From NCBI GenBank assembly GCA_033816765.1, contig CM066291.1, positions 2,480,001-2,544,000 on the forward strand: DNA of 64,000 nucleotides. Direction: 5' to 3'. The position numbers and the translations under genes are program-made. The notes beneath the pieces are model-generated. The model saw only the letters and a list, made by a program, of their open reading frames with translations, ran no database searches and was not told where the DNA came from. Shown piece by piece: positions 22,286 through 35,152 of this stretch. The stretch comes from Nothopassalora personata (lineage: Eukaryota; Ascomycota; Dothideomycetes; Mycosphaerellales; Mycosphaerellaceae). The stretch's first letter is position 1; each line of letters starts with the position of its first letter.

Positions 22286-23300
22286 ATCCGCTAAGGACAA
22301 CTAGGTGCTTAGGAAAGGCGTGCAGTTCTAGGCATAGAAATCTATGCTAATTAGCGCACTACTAGAGAAGGATCTAGTTAGATACGTAATCCATAATCTA
22401 GACTAGGTTAACCTAAAGTACGCTCTAAACAGGGTAGCTTATAATTAACCCTAAGATGTAACTAAGAATGTCTAAGATAAGACTACCTAGAATAAAGCCC
22501 CTTAGGACATTACTAGTAGTGTAGGATACAAAGCTGCCTATAAGCGATAGAAGAAAGAGGACATATAAGCATATAGCATTATTATAGCTAGATTAGATTC
22601 TATCCTAAGGCTAAACTTTAGAGATGTAGACAAGTTAGCTAAGGAATTGTATAATTTGATTAAGGTAACATATAAGCTAGTTATTACAATTGATCTATAT
22701 AATACTCTAAAGGCAGTTAGGCACATTAAACTAGATGCTATAAGACCTAATATATTAAAGTACTATAAAGACTTTTAAGCATAGGTGAATAATAATAAGA
22801 CTACTATAGAGCAATTTATTAGATCTTCCCTAGTTAATAATAAGTTAAGGCTTAAATCCTTTTTTGTCCTCCTAGACAGTATCTATAGATTATACTTTGT
22901 TAAAGGTCTAAACCATGTCGAATGGCTTAGGACATAGAGACATAACAATCCCCTAGAATTAACTACCCTAGAGAGAATGTTTATAACTCTTAGGAAGGAG
23001 CAAGTACCTACTACCCACAAGCCTAGCAATGGCTTTATTAGAGCATTCTTAAGTAAGAATGATAATAAGCAGTGCATACAGTGCTTACATAAGCACACTA
23101 ACGCGAACTACTATAAGCAGTATCTAGAGAAGAATCCTAGGAATAGGTCTAAGAAGGGTAAAGACACCCTAAAGGATAGGGTAAAGAAGGTAAAGGGTAG
23201 CAAATCCCCTAGGAAGAGGATTGCTACAGCAATTAATAACTAGTTAGACTTATTATCTAATTAGGAGTATAGCTCTAATAGTAATAGGGACTAGAGATAA
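22286..23300 (+). pseudogene. copia-1 gag region
   Basis: The decayed gag frame begins before the nested insertion (about 19690) and resumes here. An 88-codon stretch at 22977-23243 is open and ends in a Lys-rich tail. It includes CIQCLHKHTNANYYKQYL, a zinc-knuckle remnant of C-x2-C-x4-H type with its last Cys reading Tyr. It leads into the protease region at about 23340. Confidence 0.6.
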
Positions 23301-26300
23301 CTATATAGGAGGTCTAGAGCAGCTATTACAGTTACATAACTAGTATACATAGGAAGGACAGTAGCTGCCGCATTAAACCTAATATTAATAGACAAAGTCT
23401 ATAACATAGGCACATCCTTCTATATCTATAATAATCTTACAGACCTTTAGAATGTTAGGCTAAGACTAAGGCCTACATACTTCTTATAGGCCGTTAGGTA
23501 AGGATCTCTTATAACTAAAGGAGAATTAGAGTAGGTTATAAAGAACTATCTTAGTTAAGAGACCACCCTCCTCCTTCGTAATGTGCTTTACTTACTAGAG
23601 TTAGATACAACACTAATCTCTATAGAACTCCTATATAAGAAATATGGAGTTTACCTAGATAGACTATCTAAAATGCTATTCTAGAAGGACAAGCCGGTAG
23701 GCTTAGTTAAGATAATAAAAAGTGTTATTATCTTTAGGAACCTTAGGGTAAAGAGGGGTTCTAGGAAGGATAAAGACAGATTAGCACTAAAAGGACTTAC
23801 TACTCTTATATTTACTAAGCTAAGAACTAATATAGTTAGATAGTATTAAAGGCTTAGGCATATTAGGAGCACATTACTTAATACTACAAAAGAAGCAGTT
23901 AAGGGCCTAGAAGATGTTAATACTATAGACTTAGGGCACTGTAAGACTTATAAGCTTATAAGGTCATAAAGAGTTGTTTTAAGAATCCCTAGGAGACCTA
24001 TACTAGAGGCATTAGATAAAATCCATGCTAACCTAGTTAGTCTAATCACTCTACTCTCTTATAATAGTTACGCATATTGCCTTATGCTTACGTATGCTAA
24101 AACTAGGATGAGATGGTGCTTACTACTTCTAAAGAAAAGTGATGCTCTAATAGCAATTAAGACTTAGCTTACTATAATGTAGAACCACTATAAGAAGAAA
24201 CCTAAGATCTAGTTCTTAGATAGTAGTAGGGAATTTAACAACATTAAACTTAGAACACATGCCTAACATAAAGGAATTAGATAGGATTTTGCATCACTAT
24301 ATACACCTAAGTAGAATAGAATTGCTAAAGCTTCGAACAAAGTTATTATTAACAAGGCTAGAGCTATGCTTATAGACTCTAGCTTACTATAGAACCTCTA
24401 GCCCTAGGCTATGGATTTCGCATGCTATATTACGAACCGCCTCTTTAACTTAATAACAAAAAATGTACTATAGATTAACTTTAAGAAGGACCTAGGCATT
24501 AATGTTAAAGAGATAGACTTAAGGAATGTAAGGAGGTTTGGATGTAAAGCATAAAAACATAACGATAATTATACTAAGTCTAAAAAGTTCTCTACAAGGG
24601 CGGACATATAGTAGCATATAGGATTCTAGGGTAGTTTATTAACTAACTACCTGCTATGGAAGCCATAGTAGGAGAAAGGAAAATAGGTCTATAAGATAAC
24701 CTATTCCCCCCATGTAACTTTTAATAAAGATTTCTTATAGAACTCGCAATACTAAATCCCTATAGGCAAGTAGGTCGCTTAGGGGGAGTAGACAGGGTAG
24801 ACTGTTAAGAGCTCCTAGCTTACTACTAGTAATAAGTATGCTGTCCTAGATAACGAGATTACCTTCCTTAGACATCCCTATAATGACCCTAAGGACCCTT
24901 ACTATAAAGGTATTTATATGCCTTATAAAGGGCCACACGAGCTAGAAGCGAGTTACTAACCCTATAAACCTTTAAGGGGAGCTGTATAGCTAGAGGGGGA
25001 GCTATAGTAGCATAGTGACTAACCTAAAATACAAAGGGCTTCGTAACAAGACTCCCCTAACTAAGGTTAGTCTTAGGGGGAGCATAGGATAGAAGATTCA
25101 CGTCCACTATTTAGAGACACATCCCCCTAGCTCTAGGAACAGTCTCCTATAGAGCACACCTAGCTCTAGGAACAATCTCCTATAGAGTACACCTAGCTCT
25201 AGGAACAATCTCCTATAGAGCACACCTAGCTCTAGGAACAATCCCCTATAGAGTATAAGCCTTAGACTTCATAGTCTAAAGAACTACACTAAGAAGACAC
25301 AGCCCCAGCTATATAAGAAGACCCTAATTAGGCCATAACACTATTCTACCCTACCCTACATATTAGTAAGAGGAAGAGAGATAGGACTTATAAGCCTGTA
25401 AAGACTAAATAAGCTAAGGTCTATCCTAAGCTAACTAGGAGAAGTTTAAGACAGAACAGATCCTATTATAATTATAGTAAACTTAAGAAAGTATTCGCTG
25501 CAATAGCTATAGATAATATAAAGAAGGGGAAGCTTGTAGATCCTGCTACCCTAACTAAAGCATTAAACAGACCTAATAGAGCTAAATAGATTAGGGCAAT
25601 TAGAAAGGAATTCAACTCCTTAGAAGACATAGAATATGTTATATAGATCCTATTATAGAAAGTCCCTAAGGGTAGGAAACTGCTTATAGGAAAATAGGTC
25701 CTATACTGTAAGTATCTTCCTAATAGGTCTATTAAGAAGCGTAGAGCTAGATAGGTAGCAAAGGGGTTTACTTAAAAGCAAGGGATAGACTATGTTAAAA
25801 CCTTTACTCTAACCCTAAGGCTACTAACAAGCAGGATTCTCCTAGCCCTATGCATAGTTCTCGGCTAGAAGAGGAGACAGATTAATATTAAAACAGCATT
25901 CATAAACCCTAACATTAATAGACCTTTATACATTAAACTACTAGAAGGGGTAGAACTTATTAAGAAAGATCCATCTAACAAAGTCCTAGAAATTAAGAAG
26001 GGACTATATAGATTGAAACAAGCTATAAACCTCTAGTACTATAATGCTAAGGAAGCTCTAGAAGAATTAGGCCTAAAGAGACTTAATTCTAATACATGTC
26101 TTTTTTAGGGGGAGAATCTTTTAGTTCTCCTATATATAGATAACTTTTAGATCTTTAGCGACAGTAATTAGAAGATTAAGGGGTTCATTGCTAGACTAAA
26201 GAACAAGTACTCTATTAAAACTGTTAACACTAACCTTTTCCTAGGCATGCAACTAAAGAGTGAAAAGAATAGAGATCTCCATGTCTCCTAAAAGCACTAT

Positions 26301-27060
26301 GCTTTAGAGAAACTTTAGAAACATAGCCTAGACTTAGCTAAAAGTGTTAAGTATCCCCTTAACCGCCTATATAAAGCTCATAAAGAGCAATGCAACATAT
26401 AGAATTACAATCTATTTAACACATTAATTAGAGAACTCTAGTACCTAGCTAACTAGACTAGGCTAGATATCTCCTATATAATAAACTACTTAGCTAAATT
26501 CTTAGCTAATCCTTTAGTAGAACATATTACTACAGTAAAGCATGTTTAGAGATATATTACTAGAACAATTAACAAGTGCCTAATCTTTAGAAAAACACAA
26601 TCCCTAAAGCTAGAGATCTACATAGACTCTAATTTCTCTAGAGATCTAATAGGCAGATCCACCTTAGGACTCCTAGTTAAAATGGCTAGAAGTCCTATTA
26701 TCTAGAAATCTAACCTGTAGAAGGAGATAGTACTGTTAAGCACTAAAGCAGAGTATGTGACCTTAACTAAATGCTGTAGGGAAGTAATATAGTTAAGGAA
26801 TCTACTCTATAAAACCTAGAAAATAACTAACTACAAAGCTCAAGCCTTTAAGATCTTTATAGACAACTAGTCTACTATTAAGCTAGTTAGAGATCACACT
26901 AACCATAGAAGAACTAAGCATGTTAGACTAAGGAACCACTTTTGTAGACATGTTTATAAAGAAGGCTTAATTGTAGTTAAGTATATCCCTACTACACAGT
27001 AGCTTATAGATTAGCTTACAAAGCTAAAGTCACTAAACTACATTCTCTAAGGGAGGCTTC
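23300..27060 (+). pseudogene. copia-1 pol (PR-INT-RT-RNase H)
   Basis: Copia order is clear. The integrase spans about 23940-24560 with LDKIHANLVSLI, TRMRWCLLLL and FLDSSREFN. RT spans about 25600-26330 with QGIDYVKTFTLTLR-like and KRRQINIKTAFI segments; the catalytic YVDD reads YIDN at about 26140. RNase H spans about 26600-27000 and contains KAEYVTLTKCCREV-like sequence. In-frame TAG/TAA are frequent, though damage is lighter than in the Gypsy elements, with more CA and TG left. Confidence 0.8.
25126..25257 (+). repeat. 33-bp tandem repeat in copia-1
   Basis: Four head-to-tail copies of a 33-bp unit (CCTAGCTCTAGGAACAATCT...TATAGAG) lie between integrase and RT. The period keeps the frame, so the parent protein had four 11-residue repeats. 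Confidence 0.85.
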
Positions 27061-28999
27061 TAGAGACTAACCACACTTTCATTTGTACATAGCAAGACCT
27101 TCATTTGTTTATAAGTATTTATAAAGCAATATCTTATTTATTTAGAGACAGTAGAGGAAAGTTTTTATTTATTAGCCTTAAGGGCTAGATTCATTTAGGG
27201 TATCGCATATCTTACTATGCTTATGTAACTAGACTATAGAGAGGCCTACTTTAGAACCGCCTTTTAAGGTAAGATCTAGTTCATTATTATAGACTCTAAT
27301 TTAGGGGAGCTATAGTATTAAAATAAAAGGAAACAGAGAAGTAGACCGCCCTTGCTTATAACGGCCATTTTATCCTTTAGCCCTAACTAAATCACTAAGA
27401 CCTAATGCAAGTACACTATCTAGACTACTACTTACTACTAAAACTACTAGAGCCTCTAGAACCCCTCTTATAGGAAGTCGAGTTTAATATAGTACCCTCC
27501 TAAAAGTCATTATTAGTGCCTAAGCGCTATAGGAACTAACGAATTAAGGTAGTAACCTTATCCTAAGAGAGGGAGTTAGAGAATAGGAGGCGAAGCTCTA
27601 GGAGGACAGTTCTAGAACCATTACTAGGAGCCCTAGGAATGCTTAGGCGCTAGTCCACATCGCTAGGAATGAGCTAGGTAGGTAGCATCTAAAGACCATA
27701 TCTAGAGGTACTTATACTAGGAGAGTATAGAACTAGAGATAGTAAGCCCTTACGTAGAGGACTGCTACGCATAATAGGAGGAGATCGACTATACTGTGCA
27801 CTACCCTAGAATGCAGCACTAGCGGAGCGAGTATAACCTACACTAGGCTACTAGTAGGTTCTAGATAGACTAGCGGTACTCTACTATAGGGTCCGTAGAG
27901 AGAAGAAGCTACACTTATCGTAATAATTGTTAAGAGCGTAGTTAGTATAGCAGCTCTTGAACTATCCTAGAATAGTATAGCAACTAGAAAAGGGAAGGTT
28001 AGATCTCTCCTTATAGCGGTTGTAGACGCTACCGAAGTGCTAAATAAGATAGTCTATAGCGGAAGCCTATAAGGTAGGAAGGTAGTTCTAACTACTATTA
28101 AGGTTTATAGTAATAGTGTTAGAAATACGACCTTAAGGGTCGACTATTATATAATCAAAATCCTAGGTAGCCGCGTTAATCTAACCCTAGTTCGGTAGAT
28201 TAGTAATACTACCCTTAGTAGTTAGAAGCTTCTTCTTATAGAAGGCAACCTTAAGGGATGCTATAGTAAGCTATAAGGTCATATTCTTCTTAGTAATCTT
28301 ACGTCTACTCTCGATAATCTACTTAACTAGTCTAAGTGCCTTAATAAGGGTCTTACGCTTAGAGATCCTACTAGATGTAGGTAGACCCTTTCTACTATTA
28401 CTAGGAGGACGCTTATTAGGATCTTAATCGTCACTAGAGCTAGATCCACTACTAAAGACATTACTAGTACTACTAAACTAGTTCATAGGAGTCTACTTAA
28501 TAACATCTACTATAATGCTACTTACAAGTTAGTAATACCCTTAAAACACTATTACATATATAGCATACCTTACTAAAAGCTTCTTAAAAAGCTTTAAGAA
28601 TAGGTGTGTAGTAGTTTTTAGGGTGTATAAGTAGGTGTAGTAGTCTAAAAAGGGTAGGAAGAGAGGTGTAAAGTAGTATAAAGTAGAGAGAGTTGTTTAG
28701 AAAAGAACTAGCTTCTTTTATACGTACCTACGAGGTTTATACATTACTACCTAGCTGGACCTTCTTAAGCCGAGAGAACCTTCTATTCACTTCTAAAAGC
28801 GGAAAGATAAGGCCTAAGTGTGTCTAAGAGTAGGTCTCTTGCACATGCAAATCTAACAAGATTACTATCATTAGTATATGCTTACTTATAGTAGAAACCT
28901 AGTATCTAGAACTAGTAAAGGTGTTCGAGACTAATATAGTAACATAGGTAATATTAAGTTAATTAGACTGTCTTTATAGTAGTTAGTCTAAAGGGGGAG
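27060..28999. other. Long non-pol 3' region of copia-1
   Basis: About 1.9 kb between the end of RNase H and the 3' LTR, far longer than in copia-2. No plus-strand coding domain was recognised. It holds the minus-strand frame listed separately, an AT-rich stretch (27060-27200) and a purine tract (AAAGGGGGAG, about 28990-28999) right before the LTR. Confidence 0.6.
27384..28484 (-). pseudogene. Possible antisense gene in copia-1 3' region
   Basis: From an ATG at about 28484 a minus-strand frame runs for roughly 365 codons to a TGA near 27384, broken only by TAG and TAA. It begins with a Ser-rich, acidic then basic segment. Near 27880-27990 it has Cys/Tyr pairs (C-Y-T-N-Y then C) that could be a decayed zinc-binding motif. 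RIP makes TAG common in all frames, so frame continuity is weak evidence. Its position matches the antisense gene of the Gypsy elements. Confidence 0.35.
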
Positions 29000-29175
29000 T
29001 GTTATAAATTAGGTAACTAAGGTCTATGTTAGTTAGGACTTAGCATACATACACTATATTACACTGTTTTCTATAGCTAGATAGTCTTACACCTTGTAGC
29101 AATTCATGAGGGTTACTAATCCACCCTATCGTTTCAATCTAGAAGCTTATACTCGTTAAATACCTATATATAACA
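29000..29175 (+). repeat. 3' LTR of copia-1
   Basis: 176 bp starting TGTTATAAATTAGG, partner of 19415-19590, followed by the ATAGC target duplication. Confidence 0.9.
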
Positions 29176-30909
29176 ATAGCCCGGTGGGTCGCATAGATTA
29201 GGTTATTTACGTTCGAGATAAAGCACGTTACGGGGACTAGACACACTAGCCTAGATGCCCTGTCTCGCAGGCCCTCTACACCTTAGGAACCTAGGGAAGC
29301 TAACGAAGACGAAGTCGACTAGATGATTAATAATAAGCTATTCGGGTACCCGGAGCCGGTCGACACCTATCTAGTTAAAATCTAGAAAAAACGACATCTC
29401 GGGAACTAATATTCTAAGGGCTCTTAGTAGCTTACTTAGGTTATAGAAACTAGGACCCGGCCTAATAGTGTTACCCGTGCTAAGTACCGGCGGCTAGTAA
29501 AGAAAAGCGTTAACTTCTTTATCCGAGACTAATTACTATACTTCTAGAAGCGCCGAGGAGTACCGTTACAACTTGTAATTAACGATAATAAGGCTTAGAA
29601 GGAGATCGTTATAGAGTGCCACGAGAGACACGGTCACCGTAGCGCTAAGGTCGTATATAACCTTATTTCCGATCGGTATTACTAGGACGGGTACTTCGCC
29701 GATGTCTCTACGTAGGTTCGAAGTTGTGCTCCTTATAGGTTTCGCGAAGGCAACTAGCGCGCTAGTAAGCTTCACTTATCGAGCCCTTAGGTTATTAGTA
29801 AGAAGTAGTACTCGGACCCCGTCTAGGTGCATAAAAATAGATACCTCCTAGTTACGCGCGAAGCACTTAGTAACTAGATCGAGGCTAGAGTAACGAGGGC
29901 ACCTCCTAGCTCTAAGACGGTTACTAAGTTTCTATACGAAGATATCTTCTATAGGCACGGCTACTATACTGAAATTGTACTTAATAACGCTACGGTTTAT
30001 GCGGCTAAGGTTAAGCGGTTACTCGTAGGACTTAGTGTTCGAAGGATCCGAATATTACCGTACTATCCGTAGTCTAATGCTCCGGTCGAGGTTAGGCACC
30101 GTCCGATTCTTATAGCGTTAGTAAAGCTTATAAGGAATACATACCGTAGATGGGAGTAATAGGTACCCGCTATGTTATAGGCTAATAGGACCATAACCTG
30201 TCGTACTACTAGAATAACGCTAGCTTAGGTCCTATATAGCTATTGTACGATTCTACCAATTGAGGTTAAGCACCCGACGTAGGCGAATTACTAATAGGGA
30301 TCGGTAAGAACGACTAAGGACCTGCTTACTATACGTGCGCGTCAACTCTAGGCTCGAGACCTTAGTTTAGAAGAGCTACATGCTCGAAGGAAGCGACTAA
30401 GAGAACTTAGTAAGGACTACTTTAATTCTTACCGGAATGTTAACTCTATTAGTTTCTAGAAGGGCGATCTTGTTATGAGATTCGATAAGCTATATAAGGA
30501 TAACTTCTTACGTAAGATCGGTTACCGATAGTAAGGTCCATATCGGGTGTCTAGTGTCTCTAGGGAATTTAGTACCTATATTCTTAAGGAACTTAATAGC
30601 ACGCTAATAAAGGGTGTTTAGGTACGGGAAAACCTTAAGCTAGTTCTAGAGCTTCGCCCGGATAATATAGGAGTACTAAACTTAGATAATATGACCGATC
30701 TCGTAATAGGGGAGGGAGAAGTTGCTAATAGCGAAGATAGTAGTAATTCGAACGAGATCGAGCCTATCGCCGACGAAGACGTGCTACCTATAGGAGTTAA
30801 CGAAAGGGGATCGTATCCTAAACCGGAATCCAAGAAGCTATAGGTTAGGCCTTATAACCTTTCTATAGCCGAGATTTCACAGTTTAGTAGGATCGAGGCT
30901 AAGAACTAA
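29176..30909 (+). pseudogene. K ORF2 part 2: end of RNase H and integrase
   Basis: The frame resumes exactly after copia-1 with the end of the RNase H domain (FTFEIKHVTGTRHTSLDA, then LSRR). The integrase zinc arm follows (ECHERHGHRSAKVV at about 29620; the later C-x2-C reads CAPY near 29730). The catalytic core spans about 29820-30250, with active-site Asp residues partly changed. A GPY/F module (GPYRVSSVSREFS) lies at about 30535. No chromodomain is seen. It ends at a TAA at 30907-30909 after an acidic tail. Confidence 0.75.
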
Positions 30910-31520
30910 TTAGTTAGTAATAGCGTACGGAGTTTACTTCCCTTAGGCATGTGTTGCACATGCCCTTCAGTTTATTAAGCCGATTTGGTTATCTAGACTT
31001 CACTTTATAGGGTGTTCTTACCTTAGTTAGACCTCAGTTAGTAGAGTTATATTTACCGGTCCCGGGACCGGTAAATCGGATTACGTAATAGCGTAGCATA
31101 CCTCTACCGAATGCTTACCTAGGTAGTTACTAGCACTGGTTTTCGGTTACATGTAGGGTTATCGGACCTTTAGTGTAACCTTAATAGTACTGCTCTTACT
31201 ACTTATAAGACCGTTCTCGGCGCTACTACCTTATAACGGTTATAGGGACATACGCTAAGAGGCATACTTAAGCGTAGCTCTCTACCTACTACTTCCTCTC
31301 TTTTTCTTTAAACACTAACACTATTACTAGAGCTACTAACACATCTATCTACTACTATACACATTAGACGGTTCTTTAGCCTCTCTCTCTTTACGACCTT
31401 AACCTTCTTTAAAGCCCCTACCCCGATACTAAGCTTTTAAAGCTTACTAATACTCTAGAGTAGTACTACGAGATAGCTAGCTCTTACGATCTTACTAATA
31501 GCAAATCCTAGTTATTATAG
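30910..31520 (+). other. K ORF2/ORF3 intergenic region
   Basis: About 600 bp without a recognisable gene. It contains the third palindrome copy (31056-31071) and otherwise unremarkable RIP-mutated sequence. The true start of ORF3 may lie within its last part. Confidence 0.5.
31056..31071. repeat. Palindrome copy 3 (K ORF2/ORF3 junction)
   Basis: The 16-bp core, here extended by ATTTA on the left and TAAAT on the right into a perfect 26-bp palindrome. It lies about 150 nt after the ORF2 stop. Confidence 0.9.
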
Positions 31521-31524
31521 CTTT

Positions 31525-34500
31525 AGCTAGTCTATCGTTACGCCCGGCTAGCTCGAGCATAGCGCTTACTAGTACTATTACTAGGCTTACCCGCCTACCT
31601 TAGACCTTGTTCGAGTCCCTTCGCCTACCAGACAACGTTAAGCATGTCCTTACTAACACGAACACGCCGAAGTCCGCCGCTAATGTTATGTTCCGAGAGC
31701 TTAGTCCTTAGAAGCGGGTTAAGGTATTAAAGGACTTCTATAAGGGCTTTAAGAAGGTGTTCGAAGACTGCTCCGTCTAGGTTAACCTATTTTTCGAGGA
31801 AGTTAAGGGCGGTATAGGTAAGAGCTACTAGGATGAATTCCTTAGTAATAAGAAGCTCGATGTCTTATTTCCTATCGTCGGTAAGATTCGTAAGACCGGT
31901 TTAGAGATTCGTAACCGAGAGAAGACTCTTCGAGCTACGCTTACTCGCTACTAGCTATAGTAGATAGATAATAAGATTCTTAATCGACGCGTTATCTCCG
32001 AGCTTTATAGTACTAATAGCGGGCGCCGCTAGCTTATAGCCTTTATTAACAAGTACCTAGACTATAGTAGGGCTATTAGTAGAATTTAGAGGGCATTAAT
32101 CTAGCGTATAAGGATCGGCCGTAAGGGCATAGATCGTAAGCGAATTCTAGAGCCTAGTAATCTTACCCGGTGCGATAGGGAGGCTAAAGCACGTAGCATT
32201 AATCCGTAGTCGGCTAAGAGTAGGGAGATTATTAGAAGACACCGCCTAGCCGTCTATAAGGATAGCCTTCTATACTTTATAGAGGGTACTATTACTAAGA
32301 AGTCCGCGTCCCTAGAGGATAGTATAGATTAACCTAGACTATCTAGCTAGCAATAGCCTTAGCTACGTTAGCTACCGGGTAGTAAGGGTAAAGGACGTGT
32401 AAAGAGTACTACACTAACTCTACTAGCCTCTACCTAGCCTATAGTCCTATCGAGAGGCGGTCGTAAGTCGAGTCGACTTAAGTAGCTCCGTATAGGCGAG
32501 AGTATAGGTGAGGGTATAACTACGCCTACTTAATCCTCGCCTAACCGAACGCTAGACGGCGCTCCTATACGCGAAGGCAGTCCGCTAGGTATACCGGTTA
32601 GCACCCTACGATCTACTCCGGCCCTAACTAAGAATAGCAATCCGATACTTACTATGTTACCTTCGGCTATAATTAGGGATGTATTAGTCTTTAAGGATTA
32701 GATCCTATAAGAAGACGAGGCCCTCCGGATTAAGCGCGCTAACTGCACCTATAATAAGCGGTACTGTAGCATTAAGTTTAGAAACTCGATTAATGTAGAT
32801 AGTATTAACTAGCTACCTAAGCACCGGATAGCGGGCCTTAAGATGCTCGAATATACTGTCTCGGACGTTCTTAAGAGGGATGGTAAGGTTAGCGCTATAA
32901 TGTACGATTAGCATGTTCGAGATTTCTACTATAAGGCCCTCTACTTCGTTACGAATCCCGGTATTACCGCTAATACCCTATGTGAGCGCGCGCTTAAGGT
33001 CTAAGACTAGCTCTTTAAAGGTAAGAGTTTCTTAGCTATTAAGGTGAAGAATAGGTCGTAGTTTCGCCCTAATAAGCGTAGTTAGAAGACTATTAACCCG
33101 CTTAGCTGCCTCCGCGTTCGAGGTAAAGTTGGCACTACGAGTAGCATCGTTACGTATACTAACTATAACTAGATCCTCGACAAATTTAGCATCGATAAAG
33201 CTAACTAAGCCGATCTTAATAGTACCGGTACCTACATTAATAGTAATATACTATACTAGTACAATAACGCTAAACTAGCGCCGCGGGTTAAAACAGTTAG
33301 AGAGATAATAAGTCGAGAATTCGACGTGTACCGATAGTACCTACGAGAATTGAATAAGGTTAGTAACGGCGGCGTCTACTAGAACATATAGTATTCTCTA
33401 AGCTAATAGATTATGCGACAAGACCCCGGGCTATAGCTCTTATAAGTGGCTCTATACCGTTAATACTGTACTCGGTTCATCTCCTTCCCTAGGCCTACGA
33501 TTTTTAGCTTTAATAGGGCTTATTAGGGGGGTGACGCGAACACTATAGTACAGTATGCTAGGGTCGACTTAAACCTCGAAATTAAAAACTACTAGACTAG
33601 TAACCGGCTTAACATGCTATACTCTCTTAACTTAGAGGGCACTAGTGGGCCGGAGTTTTTACATAGTTTTTATAAGTAAGGGAATGCTAGAGAGTTTATC
33701 TAGTAGTGCTAGACTAACGACTGTATAGAAGACGGCCGATTCAAGCGTTTCTTCTCGGTTAGGGTCTAGAATTACCTAAGTAAGAACAGCATTAGCTGGT
33801 TTAGAGAGGACCTAAGCGCTAGGTAAATGCGGGTAACTACTGTAGGCGTTCTAATAAGGTAGGCCGCACATAAGAGGATACTACGTTAGATTAACCCTTA
33901 CTTTGTCGAGATCCGCGACGATAACTATCTTAAACTCTAGAGAAGCTAGAGCATGCACTAGGTAATAGACCTCTATCGTAACTTTAAGACGCTAAGTAAG
34001 AGCGCTATAGGGTTTAAGTATCGACGCCTAGTACCCGGCTATCCTTTTCCTACGGCCGTATACCTTAGTAGCATTAGCCCTCTATCCAATGCCCTAGCGG
34101 GTTTAAAGTCTTAGAACGATAACGAAGTTATCCTTAATGCTAGAAGGTAGCTTAATGCTACGGTCCGCCTAGACTCGGAGCTCTTCTATAAGAAGATGCA
34201 TAATTAGCGCGTCCGAGCTGTGAAATTAATAGACAAGCAGCTTAGCTTAGTTACTACTCTCGAGTAGATATGCTTTATAAGCGAAGGGCGTAATAAGAGC
34301 TTCTTCCGTAACTACTATAGGAACTTTACTAGCTAGCTACTTAGGGACGCATCTAGTAAGACTAGTATTAGCTACGACAACGAGTAGGTCTAGACAAAGG
34401 AGTTATGTAAGAATAAGTAGAACTGAGTAGTTAGTGCGGGTTTATAGGCTCCTAGTTTCTAGTTGATTTCCGGCTATAGCTATAGCCTATAGGATTCTAG

Positions 34501-34953
34501 TTCTAATTCTAGTTCTAATTCTAGTTCTAATTCTAGTTCTAATTCTAGTTCTAATTCTAGTTCTAATGCTTCGGGTACAGGTGCTTCTAGTCCTTAGATC
34601 TTACTTGTTTCTTATAGTTACTTATCTTCCCTTAACTTACTTTCTAGTTACGCGGTAGACTCGTCTTTAGATTTATTAGGTTACTAGTACTAACACTCAC
34701 TTATCTTATAAATGGCGTTTACGTTATTCGACTATCTAGCCCGCTCGATTAATGCTAATATAGCTGTCCATTCCCTCGCTAGTTTCGTAGTATACGATAA
34801 CGTAGTACGACGGGCGCGAGTCGCAGATTATCGACGTTACTATTACGGTCTCTATTAAAGAAATCCTTTCGACCTTTATAAACTGTCGCTAGTAGGCCCT
34901 AGGATTGCCTAACATCTTATATATTAAGCTAAATGGTAGGGTGAGCTACTATA
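31525..34953 (+). pseudogene. K ORF3: large unrecognised protein (about 1,100 codons)
   Basis: One frame runs from about 31525 to the insertion point of E at 34953, and after E is removed for some 20 more codons (48731-48750). It starts with a helical-looking basic part (FESLRLPDNVKHVL, RVKVLKDFYKGFKKVFEDCS). A Ser/Thr/Pro-rich middle follows (about 32330-32640), then a compact region (about 32690-34400) rich in Trp/Tyr/Cys positions (VREIISREFDVYR, NRLNMLYSLNLEGTSGPEFL, VIDLYRNFKTLSKSA), and a low-complexity SSSN tail at about 34495-34567. I recognise no family. It sits where env-like or captured genes sit in other LTR elements, but no signal peptide or clear membrane span is visible. Numerous RIP-type stops make it non-functional. 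Confidence 0.55.
34495..34567 (+). repeat. 12-bp tandem repeat (Ser/Asn tail of K ORF3)
   Basis: About six copies of TTCTAGTTCTAA, in frame with ORF3, encode an SSSN-type low-complexity run. Confidence 0.85.
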
Positions 34954-35149
34954 TGTAAGGGGTAGCCTAGTAGCTAACCCTTATATATAGCCTTATATAT
35001 AATATGCGGTCGCGACCGGCTACTAAGCCGCACGTAACACGCATGCGTACACCTTACGACGCGCGATACGTCTTAAACAAAAGGTAAGAATTAGTTTATC
35101 TACGACTAGTAGGTCGTAGGCGTGCTATATATTACGACATCCCTTAATA
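34954..35149 (+). repeat. 5' LTR of E
   Basis: 196 bp, TGTAAGGGG...CCCTTAATA. It contains AAGAATTAG at 35086-35094, complementary to the primer site. Confidence 0.85.
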
Positions 35150-35152
35150 GTT

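Larger units (their letters stand above)
19415..29175 (+). mobile_element. Copia LTR retrotransposon, copia-1 (RIP-inactivated)
   Basis: Two 176-bp LTRs (19415-19590 and 29000-29175) are flanked by the 5-bp duplication ATAGC (19410-19414 and 29176-29180). Domains run in copia order on the plus strand: gag, protease, integrase, RT, RNase H. It interrupts the RNase H of K and is itself interrupted by the intact element 19833-22280. An unusual region of about 1.9 kb separates RNase H from the 3' LTR. Confidence 0.9.

Noticed and set aside
25126..25257. CRISPR-like array
   Set aside because: The units are contiguous 33-bp tandem repeats without spacers in a eukaryotic retrotransposon.
31525..34953. 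K ORF3 as a Starship captain (DUF3435 tyrosine recombinase) or as an envelope protein
   Set aside because: No recombinase R..H.R..Y pattern that I can recognise, and no signal peptide or transmembrane segment; left as unknown.
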